This document shows, piece by piece, positions 1 to 11,365 of a stretch of DNA of 64,000 nt. How positions within the stretch are numbered: position 1 is the first letter of the stretch; every line of letters begins with the position of its first letter. Below the pieces are notes generated by a model that saw nothing but the letters and a program-made list of their open reading frames with translations, did not search any database and was not told the DNA's origin. Origin of the DNA: Bursaphelenchus xylophilus (taxonomy: Eukaryota; Nematoda; Chromadorea; Rhabditida; Aphelenchoididae); NCBI GenBank assembly GCA_904066235.2, contig CAJFCV020000002.1, positions 1,612,001 to 1,676,000 on the forward strand, written 5' to 3'. The translations under genes and the position numbers were made by a program.

Positions 1-1445
1 CCATCAACTTCTCCGCCAACGTAGATGAACTTTGCACTCAAAGGTTGCTGAAAAGCCAGATGCTCATCGATATTCACGAAGACATAGGAACTTTGTGCGG
101 TTATTTGCGCGCTCTCAAAGTCGTTTCTGTAATGGGTCCGTATTGCCGTCACAAGGCCTTCCTGAAACGCTTTCCAGGTGAACCATTTCTTTATTGGGAA
201 GAACAGGAAAGCTTTGGCTCGCTGGAAGAAGCTCATTTGACTTCCATGGTCGTCGTCGAGACCTAGACAGTTTCAATGTTTACAGTGGCGGACCTGATCT
301 GGTGGCAAAAAACGTATAATTTAGCATCCGGGAAGTTGCAAAAAATGTGGCAAAACGCCTCCATCTCCAACTAAAAAACTCCGTTTTGAAGGGCTTCTCA
401 CAGAAAGAGCGGGCGCGCTAGGGAAATCCGAGTTTTTCACTTCAAGAGGGAGGCATTTTGCCACATCTTTTGATACTTCCCGGATGCAAAATGTTACTTT
501 TTTGCTACTGGATAAGGTCCGCCACTGAAAGATTTTGACAAAATTGCTTTCCAGCTTTGCGACATGCTTCTCAAAATTTTTTAGAAAGACTTTATGTATT
601 TTTTTGAAAAGCAAAGCAAAAAAATCGTTTTCTTCTTATCATTAAAACACTCCTTTACAAGCTAGAAATCTGCAAACGAATTATTATATTAGACCTCAAA
701 TTTTCGTTGATTGATATCAAAAGAACGTTTGAGGTGAAAGAAATTATGAAATCAAACTTTTACTCACCTGGAGTAACAACAATATTGTTCGGGTTTCCAA
801 AAGTGGTCAATAACAATGGATGAATCATTGTCGCCGACGCAGCGATAAACCTCTTGATTCCCGCTTTCTCCGCGAGCGCAAACGCGCAGTAATCGAAGGA
901 TTCGGCTATCACCAATTTGAAGTTTTGAACCCTCAACATGTCTGTCAAACTGTTGTCTTTCAATTGGGCTGTAAGCGAAAATTCCTTCATTTTTCGATGA
1001 CGAATGCAATGTCTTGTAAGAACCTACATTCGCAGGCAAGAGCCATCGTCTTGCCGTAGACTTTATAGCCCTCGATGACATCTGTAAGTTTCCACATATC
1101 TCCACTTGGCTGCTCGCGGCAACCCAGCGTACAAGGCCGGCGAATAACACGGGCTTTCTTGGTGCCGGTTTTTATAATTGATGTAAAAGCGTCTTGCTGG
1201 TAAAACGTCTAAAACGTTAGCTCTGAATTTTGTGGGTAATGAAAAATTCAAGTGAGTTGTTACTTTTATGGTATAGTACTTACAACATTATGCCCAGCAT
1301 CCACCAAAACGTCAGCAATTTTGCCCATAAAAAACAAGTGCGACTGCGCAATTCTCGCCGAGTTTAAAAGCAAAATATTCTCTCCCCATACATGACTGCC
1401 GGATAAGAGGAGAAATAACACACTTAAAAATTGCAAAATCGCCAT
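1..1445 (-). CDS. UDP-glycosyltransferase UGT-1 (5' part; cut by window start)
   Basis: N-terminal part of a family 1 UDP-glycosyltransferase, an ER enzyme that transfers sugar from a UDP-sugar to small lipophilic molecules. Exons (minus strand): 1284-1445, 1028-1208, 768-968 and 1-262 (open to the edge). ATG at 1443-1445 opens a signal peptide (MAILQF...SHVWG) followed by ENILLLNSARIAQSH, where the His matches the catalytic His position of the family, and the segment MGKIADVLVDAGHNV. Splice sites are canonical and phases agree with the complete neighbour at 2171-4173: exon 3 has the same length (201 nt), and exon 4 starts with the same GLDDDHGSQM. Exon 2 is continuous, without the internal intron seen in UGT-3 and UGT-4. 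Intron 3 holds a palindromic P1 repeat (281-527). The UDP-binding half lies outside the window. The family call is strong; the substrate is unknown. Confidence 0.88.
281..527. repeat. P1 palindromic MITE in UGT-1 intron 3
   Basis: The left end TACAGTGGCGGACC pairs with the right end GGTCCGCCACTG. The arms are inverted copies: the CATCCGGGAAGT and CTCCAAC/CACTTCAAGAGGGAGG segments mirror each other. Non-autonomous, no ORF. Confidence 0.85.
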
Positions 1446-1770
1446 TTTTTGTTGTACAGCAATACCCAGAAATGACAAAAAACACTAAAAGATGCAATCG
1501 TTGTCAAGTTTATTCAGCAATGAAACAATTGAACAACAGTTCGTTTTAGAGGAAGAAGCGAGTAAATTGTAGCAAAAAGACGTTCCTCTTTACCTGATAA
1601 ACATAGCTGCTATCAGCCAGCCTCAATGCTTTCCGGTGCTGAGCCATTGAAGACGACAAAGAACTGATAAGTTCCAAAAACTTTAACTTTTGCACGGATA
1701 AATGATTTTTTTGAGTTTTCCAGCATCTAGCAATATTATCTCACGGTTCTGTGACCTATGATGCCTGCAT

Positions 1771-1950
1771 TGTGAGCGACCTGATCCAGTACAAAAAACG
1801 TATCGTTTTGCATCCGGGAAGTATTAAAAACGTGGCAAAATGCTTCCCTCTCCAATGAAAAATCTTCGGTTTGAAGGGCGCGCCCCTTCCCTCAGAAAAA
1901 GAGCGGGTTTGACAACGGAGTTTTTTCACCACTCGATCCGATCCCCCACT
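1771..1950. repeat. Degraded P1 palindromic repeat
   Basis: Recognisable left arm (GACCTGATCCAGT, GCATCCGGGAAGT, GCTTCCCTCTCCA) and a short remnant of the right arm (CGATCCGATCCCCCACTA). Most of the right half is deleted. Confidence 0.65.
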
Positions 1951-2098
1951 ACAAGAGATTGTTTCGATAAAATGTAGATTAAGTTGTTAACGTAATGCGC
2001 TAAGTTTTTTACTTAACCAAACTTCAGTCTGGACTATCTCCTTTGATCTTTCGCTAAATTCATTACTTTCAATGTCCAAGAATCATAAATTAAAGCCA

Positions 2099-2104
2099 TT
2101 TATT
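2099..2104 (-). terminator. Poly(A) signal of UGT-2
   Basis: AATAAA on the minus strand, 67 nt past the UGT-2 stop codon. Confidence 0.6.
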
Positions 2105-2170
2105 TCTGACACCGTAACTCACTATCCTATTTTCGTAGACCAAGTAATATTATATGTACAATTAAAAATC

Positions 2171-4173
2171 CTACTCTACCTTCCTTTTCACAGAGCTTTG
2201 AAGGAAGCCGACAGACCGTGTAACAAGTTTGTAAGATAAATAAGAAGAGAGAATAACTCCAACTAAAAGAGGAACAATGACATCAACAAAGTAGTATTGA
2301 ATGATCGACAATTTGCGGCCTGGCAAGTCCAGCGCGGTGCTTACGTCGTATTTCAAGGCATGCTGGACAAAGCCAATAATTCTGTCCTTAGGCTGGAAAG
2401 GCTTATCGGCCATCATCCGGGCGAACTGGAGACTTCGCTCTTGGTATCTGAAAAAATATTTTTTTTAGAATTGATTATTCAGCAAACTCAAGAGCTCTAG
2501 CAAAGTAAAACTATAGACACTAGTTCCAAAAATTCTACTTACGAGGTCTGCAGTACGGTCGTCAACGCATGCACCATGTTTTTCTGGGTAATCTCGTGCT
2601 TGTCGATCATCACAGCCAAGCCCTTTTCTTGCGCTGAGAAACAGTTGTGGTTCTGGTCTCCGAAGACGGGGATACAGACGAAAGGCTTTCCTTTATGCGC
2701 AGATTCGCTAACGCTGTTCAGTCCGCCGTGCGTGACGAAAGCAAGGAGTTTTGGGTGGGCTAAAAAAGCAAATCATTACTACTTGAAACAATGCCTGGCA
2801 GATGTAAAAAAAAATTCTCACCCAAAAGGTCGGACTGTGGAGTCCATTTCAGCTTGTGGACATTCGTCAAGTTGGCGGCAACATCATCATCAACCTCATA
2901 TTTCCAGATGAAATCGTACTCGGGGAAAGCTTTGAAGGTCTCAATAAGTTCTTGTTTCCTCTCCTGCGGGAGCAAATAGCTCTTTGCGATCGTTCCGAAT
3001 GAGATCAGAATCACTCCTTTTTTGGACTTTTCCAAGATGTCGTTGATGTTCTGAAAAGACGTTTTGTTATTCAGCCTATAGCTTTTTCAGCTCACCTCAG
3101 GCAGAACATGATCTCTTCCCATGTGCTCACCGACTCCTCCAATGTAGACAAACTTCTCGCTTAGAGGCTGCTGATAGGCCAGATGCTCATCAATATTGAC
3201 AAAAACGTAGGAGCTTTTAGCAATCGCATCAGCGTGGTTGAAGTCGGCTCTGTAGTATTTGCGAATGGCTTCGACCGGGTAGCTTTCGAAGGTGTGCCAA
3301 GTGATCCATCGCTTGATTGGATACATCAGAAAGGCTTTGGCTCGTTGCAAGTACGTCATCTGACTTCCATGGTCATCGTCGAGGCCTGAAATTTAGATTG
3401 AGAGTTGTAAACAGTGGTTGATTATCTTACCTGATGTGAAAGCGATGTTGGTGGGGTTTCCCATGGCCTCCAGAACCATTGGTTGTAGCATGACAGCGGA
3501 GGCACTGATCACCTTGTTGATACCCGCCTTCTCGGCCAACGCATGCGCGCAATAGTCGAGATGTTCGGCAATGACCAAGTCAAAGTTTTGAGCTCTGAAC
3601 ATGTCGGTCACGCTGTCGTCTTTTAGTTGAGCTGAAAGTTAAAAGAATTCGTTATTATCTTAAGAATTTCTTAATGGAGTCGCTAGAAATTCTTGCAGGT
3701 AAAGGCCCTTACATTCACAGGCATCTCCCATAAGTTTGCCATAGATCTTGTACACCTCAATATTGTCCAGAAGCTCATCTCCATTATGCCAGACGTCGTC
3801 ACTGGGCTGATCACGACAACCCAACTCACACGGTCGGACAATCACGTGAGCCTTCTTGGTGCCAACCTTTGTGATTGACGTGAATGCATCTTGTTGGTAG
3901 AAGGTCTAAAGTTAGAGATACATTCATTTGTTTTGATGAACGACTGTTTTCGGTAAGACTACCGTTATTTTTTTCACTTCCCAAAGTCTAACACAGTCTG
4001 AGTTTTGAGCTTACCACGTTATGTCCGGCTTCCACGAGAACATCAGCAATTTTTCCCATGAAGAAGATGTGCGACTGTCCGATGCGGGCAGAGTTTAATA
4101 ACAGGATCTTCTCGCAGGTGATTTGATGAAAGAGCACTAGAAGCACAGTAGTCAAAAGAAGTGTGGCTTTCAT
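2171..4173 (-). CDS. UDP-glycosyltransferase UGT-2, 521 aa
   Basis: Complete UGT. Exons: 4015-4173, 3713-3905, 3431-3631, 3096-3385, 2822-3050, 2543-2759, 2171-2447; the sum is 1566 nt with all phases consistent. Domains in order: signal peptide (about residues 1-20), N-terminal acceptor-binding half with QSH and the AEHLDYC segment carrying an Asp at the family's catalytic-Asp region, then the UDP-sugar-binding half with FVTHGGLNSVSESAHKG and FGDQNHNC, which fits the UGT signature. A C-terminal transmembrane helix (IIQYYFVDVIVPLLVG...) is followed by a short basic cytosolic tail. A TTTCAG acceptor lies 13 nt before ATG, fitting spliced-leader trans-splicing or a 5'UTR intron, and AATAAA lies at 2099-2104. 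Compact introns. The likely role is conjugation of xenobiotics or endogenous small molecules in the ER lumen; the acceptor is unknown. Confidence 0.93.
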
Positions 4174-7100
4174 TTTGATCCAAGTCTGAAACAATAAAAT
4201 TGACGAGAGTCGAAGTACTGTAAGAGAGGCATAATAACACGCATTGAAAACGGGGATGATGTCAAATCTCGCTGCATTTACAACGATCATCGAGAAGGAA
4301 ATTCTTAGCGACATTTCTAGAAATCTCCTCCGAGAAAATTGATTTCTTCTGGAAGCGTTGCGTATATAATAGGCGTCGCGCAATAACTCAATAATCTTAC
4401 TTCTTAGCCAACACCTTGAGCATGAAAAACAGGCGCCAAGGATGCTCTAGACGCCCTTTAAATACCCTCGACCGGGGCTTACGTTTTTAACTTTCAAACC
4501 CACACCAAAGTTCATCCTCTACCCCCACAATTTGGTTTGAACTTAGCTTTCATTTAATGGCCTTATCATCAACGCAAACCGCCCTTATCGCCGATCGTAA
4601 ATTCCCAAACCTCCTGAAGTTTCCCTATTCACGCAGCACTGTATTATAGGTGACCACTAACTGAAAACAACCGTAACAATTGTTAGGGTTACTAAATCAT
4701 CCTCAACACATTCCTTTTATACTCCCTACTCGGCGGGAAGATGTCTATGAAAAACGGCGATCTAACCGCGCAGAGTTCTTTGCTGTAAATGGGTGGGAAC
4801 AAAGGGGCCTCGGAGTTTGTTGTGGATTGAAATCACGGCTAGCGCAGAGAAAAAAACGCATCAACAGGACCGTAGTTTGAGGTCGGGGGTCTGGTTTCAA
4901 ATTATCTTTTGTTTATCAGGTCTGAGTGCGGTTCTCTTGGACCTGCTGGAGAATTCTCGGCGACGCAATGCGATTTACCATACGATCGGAAACAAAGTGA
5001 TGCCCGCATTGAGCCAGGAGGTCACTCAATTTTTAGAAACGATTTGAAGAGCGCAAAGATATCACAGATATCACAAATGGTCGAAATTTTTCTGTAATGC
5101 CTCGGGCAACTCTTGAAAATTGCAACTTGTTCAATTCTCAACTCCTTGTAGGGCAAAGGTTTTTCTGTGGATACTTGCCATTTTAATGATTATTTTAGGC
5201 TACACAAGCCCTATCATCGTCCAGCAGAAATTTCACGTATTTACGTCAAGAAGCTACAGTCTCTGTTTGCTGATTATCGTGCCCAAATAAAGATTGCTTC
5301 ATTCTCTCCGGGCTGAGACACACGTCTTTGGCATTTTTTAGTATTACAAAAAAACTTGTAATTTTATGCAAAATCGCCTTTTCCATTGAAGAGAATAAAA
5401 TGTCTCTTTAGTCCCGTAGCGAAAACATTGCTTATTTGCAACACTCTTTGAAGCTTGGGCTTCAAAGCCAGCGCCAACAGATTGATCACACCATGGCAGT
5501 TTTCCAAGAACTTAGACGGAGACGCAACTTCCCCGTTCTGAAGACGCCTCCACATTGACTTTGTCAACATTCTAATTGTGCAGTTTCCAGACAAAGTCCA
5601 AAACAAAAAGCTGATAACATTGCTGAGGATGCCTAGAGACTTTTTTAATTCACGATTAAAATTTTGGAATTAGCAGATTCGTCGGTAAATGCGATTGAAA
5701 TTTCGTCTTCGATTCTTCACGTGAAAGGCGACGGAAAATACTACGGTCGTCCGAAGTAATGTCACAGACTATGAAGAGAGTAAAGTTTTTGATGAATGAG
5801 ATTTTTGAAGAGCGAACGAAAACTCAAACTAGAAAGCTGAGACCGTATTGAACTGTACTGTGATGGCTGAAGTGCGATCTTGGCGGAGTCGGCAAACATG
5901 ATGTCAACAAGATCAGACGTCAAAGTCTAATTTTTCGTTGTTTTCAGACGGTATTTTAAATGCGGTTTGCCCTTTTACCGTTCGCCATTACCGTGTTTGT
6001 CTGCTGTGTTTAACAACGGAAGTTGTTAAAGTGCGACGCTCAGGGTTTCCTTGAATTTTACTCCAACACTTGCTCAACAAGCCCGCACTTAGGGCATATT
6101 CCAGATAGAAACTTTATTAATTTTAGCTCTTTTAAGGGCAATCGAGATATCCGGCGATCTTGGAGGCCGAAGGAGCACACAAAACGCGGGGGCGGTCACA
6201 GAGAAACCAAACAGTTTTTTCTCTGTGAAAACTTTTTGTACGGTATCTTTCTTTTCTTGTTATGTGTGGAAAAAATTGTTTTTTTTTTGTGTAAAAAAAT
6301 ACTATCTACGGTAGAAATAGGCATGAAATTTTTCATACCAATATCACCTAAAAGGTCTCGTTTCATTTTTCCAAACTTCAATCCAAGAATCTCTGTAATG
6401 CGCGAGCTAAGGATCTGGAATAGGTTTTAGAAAAAAGGTACTTCTCTTATTAGTAATTTTTTTTCTTTGGTATGACAAAACTGACGTAACGCCTCGCACT
6501 CTCTTTGTGATTACAAGCGAACAAAGTACGCACCAGGTACTGTATGTTGATTAGAAGATGCTTCACGAAAGGGCAAAAAAATAATTTTTTAATAAAACAT
6601 TACTCCACGGTGATCTACAATCTCCATCCACAAAATTCCAGGCATTTCTTATGCATTCACACATTAGAATTCCGCCAACGTTGCGAAAATTCGCAAAGTT
6701 TTATGTATTTTGGATTTTCTTTATTATGATGCAATTTTTCAAAATTTCATCATAATTAACATGAAAATTTTTCATCCTAAGTTTTTTTTAACACCACGGG
6801 CAAAAATCAGAATACGTAGGGCATGAATAAAACAGGTGGACACAAGGGTAGATGGACACAAACTATTTATTATATCTCCTCTTCGATCTCCCAACGTGAA
6901 ACGCTCCAGCTTGACGTCTGTCTTCATAAAAGAGTGTTTCGAACCACAACAGGAATTATTGTGTGTCTAGTAACCATTAGGTATATTGGAATTGTGGTAA
7001 GTGCCCTTCAAGCCGTAGCAAAGCCTTGTATCCTTGTATATTATGAATTTGGTTATCATCATTTTTTGCCAAGGAGTTTCCCATGATACCACTATTCAAA

Positions 7101-7257
7101 ATCAAGATCTCCCTTAGTAAGTTAAACATATTAAATATTATATTAAGACTATCGTATTGAGACTCATGAAGCCTACTACTGGTGTTACAAAAAATTTCCC
7201 ATTATTGTTTACAATGCTATAATTTCAACTCCACATTCCAACCAACTACTCATCCGT
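4174..7257. other. 3-kb intergenic region with P2 repeat
   Basis: No supported gene. A TATA-like motif on the minus strand (about 4360-4371) could serve UGT-2. A P2 repeat covers about 6026-6400. The remaining ORFs here are short, start at non-ATG codons or lack splice or family support. Confidence 0.5.
6026..6400. repeat. P2 palindromic repeat
   Basis: Starts with GTGCGACGCTCAGGG and carries the family's internal landmarks: 'ttttagctc', a 'ccgaaggagcacac' block, 'ggtcacagagaaa' and 'gtagaaataggcatgaaa'. Diverged and lacking a clear right end. Confidence 0.6.
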
Positions 7258-10200
7258 TTACTCATTCTTATTATGCTTTTCAACACTTCTCATGCTCAAG
7301 ACTAATTTTCTGATTAGCCAAGTTGAAATGTACAAACTTGCAAAGACAAAAATAGCAACAGGAATTAAAACATCAATGAAGTAATACTGAATCGTTGATA
7401 AGCTTCGACATGGAAGGTCAAAGACTTGCGAGAGGTTAAACTTTATCGCATATTCAGTGTGCTTCACAACTCGCTCGTTGGACGAAATCGGCTTGGAAGC
7501 AATCATCTTGGAGAATTCTTGGATTCGTTCTTGGTAACTGAAAAGATGACAATTATTGGTTGCTTTTTTCAATCGAAATGGAGATCTTCATAACAATCAT
7601 TTTTCAGCGAAGCCTGTCCAAAACAAAGAATCTTAGAGGGCTTGAAAAACAATCAGACACAAGGGGTCCCCAGATTTCCCTTAAAATTTGCATACATGTT
7701 GGGCATAGGCCACATATCAATTTGTCAAAGTTTTAGTTTGCGCTTTTTAGGGGCACCAGAGAACTTCAAAGATCTTTGCAGTCGAGATACTACTCAAAGC
7801 GCGAAGAGCACGGAGAGAATAAGGTTTTCTTATAACTTTGCTCATTCTAGATTACGCCAAAAAAAGTAATTTTTGAGAATCATTACCTTACCCTCTAAAT
7901 AAGACATAGGCATGACAGTTTTCATGACAAAAAAGTGCCTAATTTTTGTCGACTTTCGATCTAATTGTAAAACTCTTCGTCTTTTCTGCGAAGCGCGAGT
8001 TTGCTTGCTATGTCTTAGAAAAAACTGATCTAAATTTGTGAATAGCTTCATAAAAATATGACCGTCGTACTTCGAATACTCTCTCTTTTCACTTGCGAAC
8101 GATGCCTAGGAGTTTGTAGGCAACAACTTCTAAGAAAATGGTCTACCTTTCATCCGTCAGGATTTCATTCAACGATTTGACCAGATTTTGATGATTCAGT
8201 TCATGGCGATGCAAAATAATGGCCAACCCTTTCTCTTTTGCTGCATAGCAGTTGTTGGACTGATCACCAAATAACGGAATACAAATAAACGGCTTTCCTT
8301 TGCGGATCGTCTCCGAAACACTGTTCAATCCTCCGTGAGAAACGAAGGCACGGATTTGAGGATGTCCTAAAAATTTTCAAATTCAAAAAAAAAAGTATTT
8401 CGTTTTTCATTCAAAATGGCCGATAAGGGTGTTCAAAATATCAGCAAAAATTACCCAACAAGTCCGCTTGAGGGACCCATTTGAATTTATGCAAATTCGA
8501 GACGTTTTGCCCGATTGTGTCGTCAATTTCGTACTTCCAAATGAACTCGTACTCTGGAAGACTTTTGGCTGTTCTAACAATCTCCAACTTGAGCTCTTCT
8601 GACATCATGGAGCTTTTGGATGTAGTTCCAAATGAAATAAAGACCACTCCACGACTGGGCTTTTCGAAGACGAGTGAAAACTCCTAAAATGATACAGTGG
8701 CGGACCTGATCCAATGGCAAAAAACGTACCACTTTGCATCCGGGAAGTGTCGAAAAAATGTAGCAAAACACCTCTCTCTGCAAGTGAAAAAGCTCCGATT
8801 TCAAAGGCCCGCGCGCTCTTTTTGTGAAGGAAAGGGCGCGCTTTTCAAAAAGAGGGTTTTTTTAGCTAGGCGTCGCGACACTTGCGGGCAACCACTTTGC
8901 GGGCAACCAGTTTGCGGGCAAATTTTTTGCGGGCAACCACTTTGCGGGCAAAATTTGGGGGGTCACATTTGCGGGCAGCCGAAACATTTGCGGGCAGCTG
9001 AGACACTTGCGGGCAGTCTTGGACATTTGCGGGCCACCGACATTTGCGGGCAACAGGAAAAAACAATCACACAGACTGTATTGGTACTTTTGGAACTGTT
9101 GCCCGCAAATGTCGGCTTCCCGCAAGTATTGCCTGCACGCAAATGTCGGTAAACTTCCAAAATATCGCAGTAATTTTTCCACCTCCACCTTGCTATCCAC
9201 AATTGCCGGTTGCCCGCAAAAGTCGGCTGCCCGCAAATGTCGGCAAATTTCCAAAATATAATATCATAGTAATTTTTCCACGTCCACCCTGTTACCCTCA
9301 CAATCAGGTGTCGGTTGCCCGCAAACGTCGGCTGCCCGCAAATGTTCCAGGCTGCCCGCAACTGTCGACCCTGCCCGCAAATGTCCCAGGCTGCCCGCAA
9401 ATGCCGGTGTTGGCCGCAAATGTCGGCTGCCCGCAAAGTGGCTGCCCGCAAAAAATTTGCCCGCAAACTGGTTGCCCGCAAGTGTGCGCCCGCCATTTTG
9501 CTAGATTTTCTCATACTTCCGGGATGCTGAATGGTACGTGTTTTGCCACTGGATCAGGTCCCTCACTGTATTTTTTTGATAAGTTTTAGAAAGTTGAACA
9601 ATAAAATCTCCGGTCTTCCTACCTCTGGTAACTTTTTTACTTCCGTGGTTTCCCCAATTCCCCCAACGAAAACGAATTTTTCGCTGAGCGGTTGTTGAAA
9701 AGCAAATTGTTCGTCCGCGTTCACAAAGAAGTAGGAGCTCTTGTGCACAACGTCGTAGGCGTCAAAATCTTTTCTGTACACCTCTCTTATTACTTCGAGA
9801 GCTGGCCTTCCAAAGTTTTCTTGCAAATACACCTTCAGAGGATAGGTAAGCAACGCCTTGACTCGTTGTAAATAGCTCAGTTTGCTTCCGTGGTTCTCGC
9901 TGATGCCTAAAAAACATTAGTTTTACGTCGATTCTCTTACCCGGTACAAAACCAAGGTTGACGGGATGCCCAAACAGCCGCAGTGCCAAATGCTGAGGGA
10001 ATGTTGCGGTGGCAGCAATGAACTTTTTGATTCCAGCTTTCTCCGCAATCGCATAGCCACAGAAGTCGAAGTATTCCATGATTGCTATTTTGTAATTTGC
10101 CGAACGTATCGAATCGATGAATTTCTCATCTTGTAGTTGCGCTAGAAGGCTTGGGGTAAAAGAAACACGATAAGCTTACATTTACAACTCTTTGCCATCA

Positions 10201-11125
10201 ATCTTGTGAATAGACCGAACATCTAAAAGATTGGAAATGAGGTTTGTATAAGTGGCATCAGCATAAAGCCATATTTAAAAAGGAAGTACCGAAGAACAAG
10301 GCTCAAATTTTCTTGAAGTTTAAAAAGATACTCTTTGGACATAGCCCTATTTTTTTATAAAATTTACCTGAAAATTTTAGCTCGCGCTTTGCAGCGGCAA
10401 TCGAAGTATCCAACGACATTTGCGGCCGGAAAAGGTATTGTCAGTTTTGCGCGAAAAGTGACATTTTTTGAAAACATTGCCCTCTACCGTAAAAATATGC
10501 TTAAACTTTTCTTGCCAAAATTCGCAAAAAAATAATACGTTTTTTCAAAATTTTCACCTAAAAATCTCGATTGTTTCTGCAAAGCGCAAGCTACAAGTCT
10601 GTCATATGCCTTGCAAAAAAGCTCTCTAAATTTGTGACAAGTCTTATCAAAGTCTAAGGGTCGCACTTGGAGCACTTCATTGTTAAAAAGATCGCTGTTC
10701 CACTTCACCATGCCGGATCAATTGGCCTTTCCTGACATTGCAGCCAGCTGGTAACACACTTACCTTGTAATCTTCAGCCGCAGTCAACGCTGATTTCCAC
10801 AAGTTGACCTCAGGGATCTCGTCGCATTTTCCGTCAACACATGGCCGCTCAATAACCATCGCCTTCTTGGTTTCGATTCTGCCAATTCCTTGGCAAGTGG
10901 CTTGTTGAAAGAACGTCTGAATACAATAGGATAAAAATAAATACCGACAAAAAAGCCAGCTCGCTTCTCACTTACAACGTTATGTCCGGCATCCGCCAAT
11001 ACATCAGCAATCTTGCCTAGAAAAGCGGTATGCGAATGTGAGGTTCTGGCAGAGTTTAGGACCAAAATGTTTTCCGAATTGGCTACAGTAACCAAGGCGA
11101 AAAACCCAAGGAACGCGACTATCAT
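7258..11125 (-). CDS. UDP-glycosyltransferase UGT-3, 519 aa
   Basis: Complete UGT in eight exons: 10976-11125, 10764-10916, 10180-10222, 9941-10141, 9623-9906, 8455-8683, 8147-8366, 7258-7537; the sum is 1560 nt and every phase closes. ATG at 11123-11125 gives a signal peptide, then ENILVLNSARTSHSH and LADAGHNV. The UDP-binding half has FVSHGGLNSVSETIRKG and FGDQSNNC, and a C-terminal transmembrane helix (IQYYFIDVLIPVAIFVF) precedes a short charged tail. Compared with UGT-2, an intron splits exon 2 and leaves a 43-nt mini-exon (10180-10222). Introns are swollen by repeats: a nested P1/GCGGGCA element in intron 5 (8684-9622) and P2 copies in introns 2 and 7. Family certain; substrate unknown. 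Confidence 0.92.
7800..8085. repeat. P2 repeat in UGT-3 last intron
   Basis: Carries P2 landmarks 'aaataagacataggcatgac', 'tgcgaagcgcgag', 'atgtcttagaaaaaactgatct' and 'aaatttgtg'. A partial copy. Confidence 0.6.
8693..9570. repeat. P1 repeat interrupted by a GCGGGCA element
   Basis: TA-flanked P1 ends (TACAGTGGCGGACCTGATCC at the left, GGATCAGGTCCCTCACTGTA at the right) bracket a 626-bp insertion at 8869-9494. The host P1 arms resume after the insertion with 'catacttccgggatgc'. Confidence 0.85.
8869..9494. mobile_element. Foldback element built of TTTGCGGGCA clusters (copy A)
   Basis: Ends GGCGTCGCGACACTTGCGGG and GCAAGTGTGCGCCCGCC. About ten TTTGCGGGCA motifs in direct orientation fill the left arm and about fifteen in inverse orientation fill the right arm, so the element can fold on itself. 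The flanks ttttagcta and attttgcta look like a mutated 9-bp target duplication. No ORF of its own. A second copy with the same ends is at 25631-26026. Confidence 0.75.
10370..10685. repeat. P2 repeat in UGT-3 intron 2
   Basis: Palindromic: 'ttttagctcgcgctttgcagcg' at the left and 'tctgcaaagcgcaagct' at the right, ending '...gtctaagggtcgcacttgg'. Confidence 0.7.
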
Positions 11126-11198
11126 TTTTTTTGATTCCGACCGAATTTTTTCCGTGAGGCTTGCAGATTTAAGCCGTTTTTAATTTGCTCTGTGTTTC

Positions 11199-11207
11199 GT
11201 TATATAG
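11199..11207 (-). promoter_or_regulatory. TATA-like box upstream of UGT-3
   Basis: TATATAACG on the minus strand about 75 nt upstream of the UGT-3 ATG, in the 240-bp gap to UGT-4. A sequence match only. Confidence 0.35.
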
Positions 11208-11365
11208 GCCGGTGTGACGCCTGTGACCGAACAATGATAAGACCACTTTGCAATGGCTAACAACCCGGCCTAGAAACTACAAATCAGCATTCCTGAATTC
11301 CTGAACTTGCTCCAGTATCAGCCCCTATTTTTGACGCTGTTATCAACTCTCGCCGTCGATTGAAA

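Larger units (their letters stand above)
1446..2170. other. Intergenic region UGT-1/UGT-2
   Basis: No gene seen. It contains the 5' flank of UGT-1, a degraded P1 repeat (1771-1950) and the UGT-2 3' end. Confidence 0.6.

Noticed and set aside
8697..9589. Cys/Arg-rich ORFs (PANVGCPQM repeats) on both strands
   Set aside because: They are translations of the TTTGCGGGCA decamer clusters inside a transposon in an intron.
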